Origin: Nitrospirota bacterium
Lineage (GTDB): Bacteria; Nitrospirota_A; Leptospirillia; Leptospirillales; Leptospirillaceae
DNA length: 7,019 nucleotides
NCBI GenBank assembly: GCA_021838585.1
Contig: JAKCDE010000046.1
Span: forward strand, 1 to 7,019
Direction: 5' to 3'
In this document: in pieces, positions 1-5,476 of the stretch
Layout of the letters: each line of letters starts with the position of its first letter
How positions within the stretch are numbered: position 1 is the stretch's first letter
Position numbers and translations under genes: made by a program
The notes under the pieces: model-generated
Seen by the model: the letters and a program-made list of their open reading frames with translations, nothing else
Databases searched by the model: none
What the model was told of the DNA's origin: nothing

Positions 1-12
1 CCCTGCCAGTCG

Positions 13-588
13 ATGAACATGCCCATGACCGTGAGAACAAATTCCATGCGACTCCACATCACCTTTCTCCGGGCCTTTCCCTTCCGCATTGAACTTGACC
101 GCACCGTTACCGTCCAAAACACCGACAAGAAAATTCCCTTCTCCCTCTTTCAACGGCACTTCACGCCGCAAGAGACACTCAATCTTCGCCTCTATGCCAA
201 GGCGTCCCAACACATCCGATATCTCTTCAGCACATTGGTCGTCTCTGTTCGCCGACCTTTTTATTTTTATGACATTCGGGCAGAGAAGGCCTACCGAAGC
301 CTTCAGTCCAACAAGCCGGTTCTCGCCCTCTTCTTTCTGAACTCGGACTACAACCAGCTCCTCAAGAAGAAAAAACCGATTCCGGGCGAGCTCTATGCCG
401 ACATGGGGGTCACCTACGAGGCCCTCAAGGCCTACTCTCTGGCCGATTATTACTACAAAAAGGCGGCCGCCTTGGGAAAGAAGCGAACCCTCCGGGCCTT
501 TGACCGACAGCTGAGATCGATGGTGGTCTACTTTATCGGCATCAACTTCTTTGAAAAGGGGGCCAACAGTGCTCAACATGCACCTTGA
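13..588 (+). CDS. TPR-like protein of unknown function, possibly 5'-partial
   Basis: I do not recognise the family. The frame is open to the first base of the window, so the true start may lie upstream; the ATG codons at 13, 19, 25 and 46 are all possible and none has a clear ribosome binding site. Counting from 13 the product has 191 residues. Residues about 126-154 (GELYADMGVTYEALKAYSLA, then aromatic and basic residues) look like one tetratricopeptide repeat helix pair, preceded by a lysine run (118-121) and a short hydrophobic stretch (103-109). No signal peptide, lipobox or catalytic motif is visible. Codon use is consistent along the whole frame, which supports coding, although the first 250 bases are less GC-rich than the rest. 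It overlaps the next gene by 20 bases, suggesting co-transcription. A protein-protein interaction role is inference only. Confidence 0.6.
   Translation: MNMPMTVRTNSMRLHITFLRAFPFRIELDRTVTVQNTDKKIPFSLFQRHFTPQETLNLRLYAKASQHIRYLFSTLVVSVRRPFYFYDIRAEKAYRSLQSNKPVLALFFLNSDYNQLLKKKKPIPGELYADMGVTYEALKAYSLADYYYKKAAALGKKRTLRAFDRQLRSMVVYFIGINFFEKGANSAQHAP
556..562 (+). promoter_or_regulatory. Ribosome binding site for the HTH-MBL gene
   Basis: AAGGGGG lies six bases upstream of GTG 569. It favours that start over the in-frame TTG at 551, which has no such site, and over ATG 578, which is 15 bases away. Confidence 0.6.
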
Positions 589-1447
589 AGACCAGGCCGG
601 AGATGTCCTCAAGAAATTCCGATACGGACGGAAGCTCTCCCTTAAGGTCACCGCCGAGGCGGCGAAAATCTCCCCCGACCAGTTGAGATCCTTTGAGTCA
701 GGAGAGATCGCACCCCAGGCCAATGACCTGATGCGCCTGGGAAAGGTTCTGGGGTTTGACGGAGCGGCGATGGCCTCCCTGCACCTTCATCCGACCCCTC
801 CCCCCGCGGTTCGCCTCTCCCCCAGGGTCCTGCCGCTCGAGATGAGCTATGGCGGATATGCCGTCCGCTGCAGCCTGATCCTTCACCCCGCCAATCCGAA
901 ACGGGCCCTCCTTGTCGATACGGGAGGAGGTGAGGGTCTGACCCAGCGGCTGGCACGCGAGGGGGTTGTTCTGGAAGGGATTCTTTTGACCCATGGCCAT
1001 GATGACCACGGGGGAGGATGGACAGAGCTTCTGTCCGCCGGGATGACCGGAGACGATCTCCCTGTCCTTTTGGCCCGGGAGGACCGGTCCCTTCTGGAGA
1101 GAAACCACACCGGGAGCGACGCCTTTATGGATCCCGAAGAGGGATGCCGGCTCCTTGAAAAAAAAGGATGGAGCGTCAAGGTCCTTCCTGCTCCCGGACA
1201 TACGCGGGGCTCGGTGGCCTACCTCTCTGAAGAAACACTGTTTGTGGGGGATACTCTTTTTTGCGGATCGGCGGGACGGGCCTGGACCCCCGAGGACTTT
1301 CCCGAGCAGTTGAGCTCCATCCGCCACCTTCTCTCAGGGCTGGCCGATGAGATTGTTCTCATTCCCGGACATGGACCGCTCACGACAGTGGGATACGAAC
1401 GGACCGTCAATCCCTTTGTCCGGACGATGGCTCCTTCCCTTTCTTGA
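569..1447 (+). CDS. XRE-type HTH fused to metallo-beta-lactamase-fold hydrolase
   Basis: The GTG start gives 292 residues. Residues about 8-65 form an XRE/Cro-like helix-turn-helix (an arginine-rich first helix, then AEAAKISPDQLRSFESGEIA, then a last helix ending LGKVLGF). A proline-rich linker (about 75-79) leads into a metallo-beta-lactamase domain from about residue 95. Its zinc motifs are intact: HGHDDH (H142, H144, D145, H147), PGHTRGS (H211), GDTLF (D228) and PGHGP (H268). This matches the glyoxalase II-like branch of the superfamily, which hydrolyses thioesters and other esters, so hydrolase activity is likely but the substrate is unknown. The protein should be cytoplasmic, with no signal peptide. 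The HTH may bind DNA or simply mediate association; with one gene it cannot be told. It overlaps the TPR-like gene upstream by 20 bases. A longer form from TTG 551 (298 residues) is less likely. Confidence 0.88.
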   Translation: MLNMHLEDQAGDVLKKFRYGRKLSLKVTAEAAKISPDQLRSFESGEIAPQANDLMRLGKVLGFDGAAMASLHLHPTPPPAVRLSPRVLPLEMSYGGYAVRCSLILHPANPKRALLVDTGGGEGLTQRLAREGVVLEGILLTHGHDDHGGGWTELLSAGMTGDDLPVLLAREDRSLLERNHTGSDAFMDPEEGCRLLEKKGWSVKVLPAPGHTRGSVAYLSEETLFVGDTLFCGSAGRAWTPEDFPEQLSSIRHLLSGLADEIVLIPGHGPLTTVGYERTVNPFVRTMAPSLS

Positions 1448-1468
1448 AAAGGATAAGGGAACGAGTGA

Positions 1469-1483
1469 GCGTCCGAAGGACGC
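1469..1483. repeat. Short perfect hairpin downstream of the HTH-MBL gene
   Basis: GCGTCC-GAA-GGACGC forms a 6-bp stem with a 3-base loop, flanked by GTGAG on the left and CTCAC (after an A-run) on the right. On the plus strand the stem is followed by A residues rather than T, so it is not a canonical intrinsic terminator. It may still act as a 3'-end stabiliser or as part of the convergent gene boundary. Confidence 0.4.
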
Positions 1484-1506
1484 AAAAAACTCACACACAG
1501 AAAAGG

Positions 1507-1537
1507 CAGGGGGCCTCATTGGATGAAAAGCCCCCTG
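1507..1537 (-). terminator. Probable intrinsic terminator of the Rieske gene
   Basis: CAGGGGGC and GCCCCCTG form a perfect 8-bp GC-rich stem around a 15-base loop, starting 7 bases after the minus-strand Rieske stop codon. Read on the minus strand, the stem is followed by CCTTTTCTG, a short interrupted T-tract. The position between two convergent genes fits a terminator, possibly acting in both directions. The weak T-tract keeps confidence moderate. Confidence 0.55.
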
Positions 1538-1543
1538 GTGTCG

Positions 1544-1846
1544 TCAGGGAATGGAGATGACCACCTCATCGCCGGAGACTTCCCGGACATCAAAACACTG
1601 CACCCCTTCCCCCGGACGCGTGGAGCAGGCCCCTGTGGTCAGGTCGAATCCCCACCCGTGAAGCGGGCAGAGAACCTGCTCTCCCCGGACGATTCCGTCG
1701 GCCAGGTAGCCGCCCCGATGGGGACAGCGATTTTCAATGGCACGATAGTGACCGTTGACTCGGAACAGGGCAATCTCCTTGCCATCAGCCAAGACAAGCT
1801 GTCCTTCATTGTTCTTTGCCGAATACCGGACTGTAATATCCTTCAT
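1544..1846 (-). CDS. NirD-like Rieske [2Fe-2S] ferredoxin
   Basis: This 100-residue protein is a single Rieske domain. Both cluster-binding boxes are present: C41-P-H43-R-G-G and C60-P-L-H63-G-W, so the two cysteines and two histidines that hold a [2Fe-2S] cluster are in place. The text between and around them (GGYLADGIVRGEQVLCPLHG, then W-x-FDLTTGAC) closely resembles NirD, the small subunit of assimilatory nitrite reductase, and also free-standing ferredoxins that feed ring-hydroxylating oxygenases. No partner reductase or oxygenase is in the window, so its electron-transfer partner is unknown. No membrane anchor or Tat signal is seen, which points to a soluble cytoplasmic protein. On the minus strand GGAGG (1851-1855) sits four bases before the ATG and supports the start. 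It stands alone, convergent to the HTH-MBL gene and divergent from the methyltransferase operon. Confidence 0.92.
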   Translation of the reverse strand: MKDITVRYSAKNNEGQLVLADGKEIALFRVNGHYRAIENRCPHRGGYLADGIVRGEQVLCPLHGWGFDLTTGACSTRPGEGVQCFDVREVSGDEVVISIP

Positions 1847-2003
1847 GCAGCCTCCGTCCTGAAAAGATGTTGGGTCAAAATATCTTCAAACGTCACAAGA
1901 CCATATCGCAGAACAACCCATTTCATCATAACCTGCAGCCGAACCCTAGGTAAATCGGAACTCTGCCCCGTCTCTCAAATGGAGGAGGGGGAGACTCCAC
2001 CGC

Positions 2004-2033
2004 TTTTCATCTCCGCCCGTCCAATGGTATGAT
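2004..2033 (+). promoter_or_regulatory. Candidate sigma70-like promoter of the methyltransferase-peptidase operon
   Basis: TTTTCA (2004-2009, four of six matches to the -35 consensus) lies 18 bases before TATGAT (2028-2033, five of six matches to the -10 consensus). Transcription would start near 2040, leaving a leader of about 150 bases before ATG 2194. Found by eye; there is no experimental support. Confidence 0.4.
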
Positions 2034-2058
2034 CAATCCAACGCTTTGGATCAGATCA
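2030..2058. promoter_or_regulatory. Imperfect palindrome overlapping the candidate -10: possible operator
   Basis: The inner arms ATCCAA (2036-2041) and TTGGAT (2046-2051) are a perfect inverted repeat with a 4-base spacer. The outer arms TGATC (2030-2034) and GATCA (2054-2058) extend it with a slight offset (one base on the left, two on the right). The element covers the end of the candidate -10 box and the expected transcription start, where a repressor site would sit. No T-tract follows, so a terminator is unlikely. The cognate regulator is not identifiable. Confidence 0.4.
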
Positions 2059-2193
2059 GGGTCCCTTCTCCTCCCCGGGAGCCGGGATTGCCCTTCCGAC
2101 AAAACATTCTGACACCTGAAGGCAACGACAGAGCCTGATGGCTGACCGCCTTGTTCGCTCAAACCAACCCAGAAAGGGATCAGGAAAGCCTCT

Positions 2194-2820
2194 ATGAACA
2201 ACGAAGAGTCGCTCGACAAATACCTTGCTGACCTCTCCTTCGACAAGGACCCTCTCACCGGAGAGATTGCCCTCCTGACGACCCAGCACAACCGCTTTCA
2301 TCCGGGACGCTCGGGCGGACTGCTCCTGGCCATTCTCGCCTCCACGACACGAATGGAGCATGTCTTTGAATGGACGGCGGCCTACGGATCGACCACCTTG
2401 TGGCTGGCAAAGGCCCTCCCCGAAAAATCCCGCCACACGATCGGTGTGGTCAGCGATGAAAATCTGCGGCTCATCTCAAATTATATGAAACGGGCCGGAC
2501 TGTCCGCCCGAGTCCAGATTTCGAAATCCACAGGCCCGGACCATCTCCTCTCCCTGGAGTCTCCCCAGGATCTGATCGTCCTCGATCTCCAGCAGGAACG
2601 GACCAGACTGGGAGACTGGTATGCGGCCATCGACAAGAAGCTGGCTCCCGGAGGTGTTCTGGTCTCGCTGGGAATGACTCCTCCCGAAGGGAACGGAGCC
2701 CGTTCGCTTCTCCACTCCTCCATTGAGTCCTTCAATCACAAGATTCTCGGCAATCCCAACTTCCTGACGACCATCATTCCCGTTTCCCAGGGCATGCTGG
2801 TCGCCAGCCGGCTTCCCTGA
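2194..2820 (+). CDS. O-methyltransferase-like protein with a degenerate SAM-binding motif
   Basis: The 208 residues follow the pattern of the family 3 (catechol/caffeoyl-CoA type) O-methyltransferases: an N-terminal helical part, then a Rossmann-like core with VFEWTAAYGSTTLWLAKAL (57-75) at the place of SAM motif I, an ENLRLISNYMKRAGL helix (89-103), the strand DLIVLD (126-131), and KKLAPGGVLVSLG (148-160). The usual glycine-rich motif I (E-x-G-x-G-x-G) is degraded to E59-W-T-A-A-Y-G65, and the acidic metal-binding segment normally following the FLD/FID strand reads LDLQQER. It may therefore bind SAM weakly or not methylate at all; a non-catalytic role is inference. It is the first gene of an apparent operon with the M24 peptidase (10-base gap) and the SDR-like gene. 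AGGA (2182-2185) lies eight bases before ATG 2194. Soluble, no signal peptide. Confidence 0.75.
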   Translation: MNNEESLDKYLADLSFDKDPLTGEIALLTTQHNRFHPGRSGGLLLAILASTTRMEHVFEWTAAYGSTTLWLAKALPEKSRHTIGVVSDENLRLISNYMKRAGLSARVQISKSTGPDHLLSLESPQDLIVLDLQQERTRLGDWYAAIDKKLAPGGVLVSLGMTPPEGNGARSLLHSSIESFNHKILGNPNFLTTIIPVSQGMLVASRLP

Positions 2821-2830
2821 CGGTGTCCCC

Positions 2831-3964
2831 GTGGGTGTGACCGCAACCCTCGTCATCGCCGCGGGAGAGCAAAACCCCGATCTATACTACCGGACGGGGT
2901 TTCTCACACCAGATCCGTACATTTATGCCGAGATTGCCGGAGAAAGCTTCATGCTCCTCTCCGACCTCGAGAGGGATCGGGGACGCAAGGAAGGCCGGGC
3001 CACGCATGTCCTGTCGACCACGGAATGGGAAGAGGCCGCCCGAAAATCGGGGAAACGGGGTCTTTCCGCCATTGCCGCCCTTTTCCTGAAGAGCCGGAAG
3101 GTCACCGATCTCCGCGTTCCCTTCGATTTTCCCCTGGGACTTGCCAGAAAGCTTGCCGATGAAGGATTCTCCGTCACCCCGGTCGAGGGCGACTTCACTC
3201 CCTCCCGGGCCCTCAAGTCCCGGGAGGAGGCCCTCCTGATCCGGAAGGTCCAGGAAGGGGTTGAGGAGGCCCTCCACGATGTGGTCGCCATCCTCAGACG
3301 ATCCGAGATCAAGGGAGAGCAGATTCATTATGAGGGAACCCCCCTCACCTCCGAGAAGGTCAAGGCCATCCTGAAGCAATCCCTTCTGGCCCAAAACCTT
3401 ATCGGCCAGCACACCATCGTCGCCGGGGGGATTCAGGCCTGCGACCCGCACAACGAAGGATCGGGACCTCTTCCGGCCCATCGCCCGATCGTCTTTGACA
3501 TCTTTCCCTTCTCCGAAGAGAGCCGATACTATGCGGACATGACCCGAACCCTTTTCAAGGGGTCAGTCTCTCCGGCCTTCCGGGAGCTCTATGAGACGGT
3601 TCTCAGGGCCCAGGAGGAGGCCATCGCCCTGGCCGCACCGGGAGTGGACTCCTCCCGCCTTCACCAGGCAGTCGAAGCCCGCTTCGAGGCCGCAGGCTAC
3701 AAGACGGGCGAGGTGGACGGGCGCATGGAGGGCTTCTTTCACGGAACGGGCCATGGCGTCGGTCTCGAAATCCACGAGGCTCCCCGCGTGGGCAAGACGG
3801 GCGTTCCTCTTGAGCCAGGTCACGTGATCACCGTGGAGCCGGGACTCTATTATCCCTGGCTGGGAGGGGGAGTCCGCATCGAAGACATGCTCTACATCAC
3901 CCCCCAGGGCCATGACAATCTCACGACCTTCCCCAAGGACTGGGCGACGGTCGTCATTCCCTGA
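2831..3964 (+). CDS. M24-family metallopeptidase (Xaa-Pro dipeptidase/aminopeptidase P-like)
   Basis: The product of 377 residues has the two-domain layout of M24B peptidases: an N-terminal creatinase-like domain (about 1-125) and a C-terminal pita-bread catalytic domain (about 130-377). All five dinuclear-metal ligands can be placed: D223 (VFDIFPF), D236 (YYADMTRT), H308 (HGTGHGVGLEIHE), E336 (TVEPGLYY) and E351 (VRIEDM). H304 and H315 provide the usual auxiliary histidines. The spacing between the two aspartates is 13 residues, two longer than in classical Xaa-Pro dipeptidases. It probably removes N-terminal residues preceding proline or splits Xaa-Pro dipeptides in the cytoplasm. GTG 2831 is the most upstream usable start and GTG 2837 is an alternative; neither has a strong ribosome binding site, so translation may be coupled to the methyltransferase-like gene ending 10 bases upstream. 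Confidence 0.93.
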   Translation: MGVTATLVIAAGEQNPDLYYRTGFLTPDPYIYAEIAGESFMLLSDLERDRGRKEGRATHVLSTTEWEEAARKSGKRGLSAIAALFLKSRKVTDLRVPFDFPLGLARKLADEGFSVTPVEGDFTPSRALKSREEALLIRKVQEGVEEALHDVVAILRRSEIKGEQIHYEGTPLTSEKVKAILKQSLLAQNLIGQHTIVAGGIQACDPHNEGSGPLPAHRPIVFDIFPFSEESRYYADMTRTLFKGSVSPAFRELYETVLRAQEEAIALAAPGVDSSRLHQAVEARFEAAGYKTGEVDGRMEGFFHGTGHGVGLEIHEAPRVGKTGVPLEPGHVITVEPGLYYPWLGGGVRIEDMLYITPQGHDNLTTFPKDWATVVIP

Positions 3965-3971
3965 CCCGCCT

Positions 3972-4667
3972 GTGCCAACCACCTTCCACCTTCTTGTCGG
4001 TACGGGCGGAGAGGTGGGAGAGGCCCTCTCCCGACGTCTTGCCGGCCCTCACGAGGCCGTTTTTGCCACCTCCCACCGGCATCCCCTCCCCTCGCTCACG
4101 CACGCCGTTCCTCTTTTCTGGGACCTGACCTCACCCGCTGAGGAGAACCGCACCGCCCTCCATGAAATCGACCGGGTCCTGACCTCCGGGACCCTCAAAA
4201 GCCTGTCCCTCTTCGCCCATCCCTCCTTCAGCCGCACCGACTCTCCCCCGGACAATGCCCTGGAGATCCTCCCCTTCCTCTCCCGAGTCACCCGGCTCAT
4301 CGACCATCTCAGTCCGCGCCTGACCTCCGGTGGGATCCTTCTCGTCTTCTTCCCCTCCTTCTCCCACCATCGAGCGGGAGGATATCTTGCGGCCCGGGCC
4401 TGGGTCGGCGCCCTTGAGGGGATCTTTCACGAGTGGAGCCGGAAGACCCCCGGCCCGGTTGTCACCGGCCTCGAATTGGTTGTGGCTCCCGATCTCCGTC
4501 GACCCCACCTCACCCCCGACATGGAGGCCCGAATCGCCTCCCGCACCGCCCGGGGACGATTGGCCAGCGCCGAGGAAATCGCCGATTTTGCCGCCTGGCT
4601 CATCCGTTCAGGATCCCCCCTCTTTCACGGACAGATCCTCAGGACCGAAGGCGGCCCTTACTACTGA
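3972..4667 (+). CDS. Short-chain dehydrogenase/reductase-like protein with altered catalytic site
   Basis: From GTG 3972, seven bases after the peptidase stop, the product has 231 residues. The N-terminal strand and turn HLLVGTGGEVGEALSRRL (6-23) match the SDR cofactor-binding glycine motif. FWDLT (49-53) matches the acidic position after the third strand, GGILLVFFP (120-128) the strand before the active site, and LFHGQILRTEGGP (217-229) the typical SDR C-terminus. The catalytic Y-x3-K is replaced by Y138-L-A-A-R142, the loop before it is short, and the usual active-site serine is not clearly aligned, so oxidoreductase activity is uncertain. It looks related to folate- or fatty-acid-type SDRs but cannot be assigned. 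An in-frame ATG at 3912 would add 20 residues overlapping the peptidase gene; it was rejected because that stretch does not resemble SDR sequence. Last gene of the operon. Confidence 0.75.
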   Translation: MPTTFHLLVGTGGEVGEALSRRLAGPHEAVFATSHRHPLPSLTHAVPLFWDLTSPAEENRTALHEIDRVLTSGTLKSLSLFAHPSFSRTDSPPDNALEILPFLSRVTRLIDHLSPRLTSGGILLVFFPSFSHHRAGGYLAARAWVGALEGIFHEWSRKTPGPVVTGLELVVAPDLRRPHLTPDMEARIASRTARGRLASAEEIADFAAWLIRSGSPLFHGQILRTEGGPYY

Positions 4668-4678
4668 CGGTCCTTTTT
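4641..4678 (+). terminator. Intrinsic terminator overlapping the SDR-like stop codon
   Basis: AGGACCG (4641-4647) and CGGTCCT (4668-4674) form a perfect 7-bp stem. Its 20-base loop contains the stop codon and a small inner hairpin (AAGG/CCTT). The stem runs into TTTT (4675-4678; five T in a row including the stem base). It separates the methyltransferase-peptidase-SDR operon from the lexA unit that follows. Confidence 0.65.
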
Positions 4679-4706
4679 GAGAATCCCTTCCCCCCGACCC
4701 TTCGCC

Positions 4707-4735
4707 TTGATCTCTCCCCTTCCGGCTGGTACACT
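4707..4735 (+). promoter_or_regulatory. Sigma70-like promoter of the lexA cassette
   Basis: TTGATC (4707-4712) and TACACT (4730-4735) each match four of six consensus bases and are separated by the optimal 17 bases. Transcription would start near 4742, just before the LexA box, with a leader of about 90 bases to the lexA start. Confidence 0.55.
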
Positions 4736-4743
4736 CAGAAAAG

Positions 4744-4757
4744 TGAACATTTGTTCA
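4744..4757. promoter_or_regulatory. LexA operator (SOS box), GAAC-N4-GTTC type
   Basis: TGAACATTTGTTCA is an inverted repeat with 5-bp arms; its core GAAC-ATTT-GTTC (4745-4756) exactly fits the Gram-positive-type SOS box consensus (GAAC-N4-GTTC), not the CTGT-N8-ACAG box of gamma-proteobacteria. It lies immediately downstream of the predicted transcription start of lexA, so bound LexA would block its own gene and the genes behind it. I saw no second copy in the window. Confidence 0.85.
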
Positions 4758-4823
4758 TATAGAAGTCGACGACAATGCCATGCTGTCTGACGGCAGCAGA
4801 AAACCCCACCCCGGTCACTGCAC

Positions 4824-4827
4824 GGAG
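4824..4827 (+). promoter_or_regulatory. Ribosome binding site deciding the lexA start
   Basis: GGAG six bases before ATG 4834 supports this start over the in-frame ATG at 4780, whose 18 extra residues do not match the N-terminus of LexA proteins. Confidence 0.55.
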
Positions 4828-4833
4828 CCTCCG

Positions 4834-5463
4834 ATGGTCCCCGACTCCTCTCCGACAAAAAGACAGCAAGAGATCCTTGACATCATCGACCGCCACGTCG
4901 TTGAGCGGGGGTATCCCCCCACGCTCCGCGAAATCGCCGAAGAAACCGGCATCCGAGGGATCAGCGCCATCAAGGGCCACATTGACCGTCTCGTCTCCAA
5001 GGGGCTTCTGGTCCGGGAACGCGGGGCCCGCAGCCTCACCCTTCCCCGGCCCGCCCCTTCGGCCCCCCTCGTCGAGGTTCCCATCCTGGGCCAAGTGGCG
5101 GCGGGACTCCCCCTCCTGGCGGAAGAAAATCTCTCCGGCCACCTTTCGGTGGATCCATCCTGGGTCCGGAAGGGATCGGTCTTCTTTCTCAAGGTGCACG
5201 GGGAGAGCATGAAGGGCGCGGCGATTCTCGACGGCGACCATGTCCTTGTGCGCTGTCAGGAGACGGCGGATAACGGACAGATCGTCGTGGCCATGATCGA
5301 TGGGGAGACCACGGTCAAACGCCTGAGACAGCGCGGGGAGGAGCTCTCCCTTTTGCCTGAAAATCCCGACTTCCCGGAGATTCCGGTCGGAAAGGAGCGC
5401 TCCTTCCGCATTGTCGGCCTCGTGGTCGGCGTCTTTCGCCTCATCGATGGCCTTCTTGTCTGA
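4834..5463 (+). CDS. lexA: LexA, SOS-response repressor and self-cleaving serine protease
   Basis: The 209-residue product has the normal LexA length and order. An N-terminal winged helix-turn-helix (about 6-70) includes PTKRQQEILDIIDRHV, the PPTLREIAEETG helix and a recognition helix around 41-52 (RGISAIKGHIDR). A peptidase S24 domain (about 78-209) carries the Ala90-Gly91 cleavage site (QVAAGLPLL), the catalytic serine S125 (HGESMKG) and the general-base lysine K162 (TTVKRL). LPENPDF (174-180) is another LexA signature. LexA represses DNA-damage genes until RecA filaments on single-stranded DNA stimulate its self-cleavage. The GAAC-N4-GTTC box just upstream indicates autoregulation. Thirteen bases separate it from the RadA-like gene, so it is probably the first gene of a damage-induced operon. 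If the genome has another lexA, this could be the specialised copy. Confidence 0.97.
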   Translation: MVPDSSPTKRQQEILDIIDRHVVERGYPPTLREIAEETGIRGISAIKGHIDRLVSKGLLVRERGARSLTLPRPAPSAPLVEVPILGQVAAGLPLLAEENLSGHLSVDPSWVRKGSVFFLKVHGESMKGAAILDGDHVLVRCQETADNGQIVVAMIDGETTVKRLRQRGEELSLLPENPDFPEIPVGKERSFRIVGLVVGVFRLIDGLLV

Positions 5464-5466
5464 GAC

Positions 5467-5471
5467 GGGAG
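5467..5471 (+). promoter_or_regulatory. Ribosome binding site of the RadA-like gene
   Basis: GGGAG five bases before GTG 5477 favours this start over the in-frame TTG 5411 and ATG 5447, which lie inside lexA and have no such site. Confidence 0.5.
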
Positions 5472-5476
5472 AGAAC

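Larger units (their letters stand above)
1847..2193. other. Divergent intergenic region, about 350 bp
   Basis: This stretch separates the minus-strand Rieske gene from the plus-strand operon at 2194. Open frames crossing it on both strands lack family resemblance and are best read as chance. It holds the Rieske ribosome binding site at its left edge, a candidate plus-strand promoter with an overlapping palindrome at 2004-2058, and a weak AGGA ribosome binding site (2182-2185) before ATG 2194. A small inverted repeat, GTCTC...GAGAC, lies around 1971-1995. No convincing minus-strand promoter, tRNA or riboswitch was recognised. Confidence 0.5.

Noticed and set aside
698..1327. Minus-strand open frame (209 codons) opposite the HTH-MBL gene
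   Set aside because: The opposite strand has all metallo-beta-lactamase motifs in one frame; the minus frame has no recognisable domain.
1469..1483. GCGTCC/GGACGC hairpin as intrinsic terminator of the HTH-MBL gene
   Set aside because: It is followed by A residues, not T, on the plus strand, so it is listed only as an inverted repeat.
1523..2032. Plus-strand open frame (169 codons) across the Rieske gene and the intergenic region
   Set aside because: It is mostly antisense to the Rieske gene, with both cluster motifs on the other strand, and has no domain of its own.
2155..2160. GTTC half-site near 2153-2156 as a second LexA box
   Set aside because: There is no GAAC half-site at the required 4-base spacing.
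2882..3481. Minus-strand open frame (199 codons) opposite the M24 peptidase
   Set aside because: Shadow of a well-supported peptidase gene with conserved metal ligands.
3912..3971. Upstream ATG start for the SDR-like gene
   Set aside because: The 20 extra residues overlap the peptidase gene in another frame and precede the expected first beta strand of the SDR fold.
4780..4833. Longer lexA start at ATG 4780
   Set aside because: The extra 18 residues do not resemble LexA, whereas ATG 4834 has GGAG at the right distance and gives the normal length.
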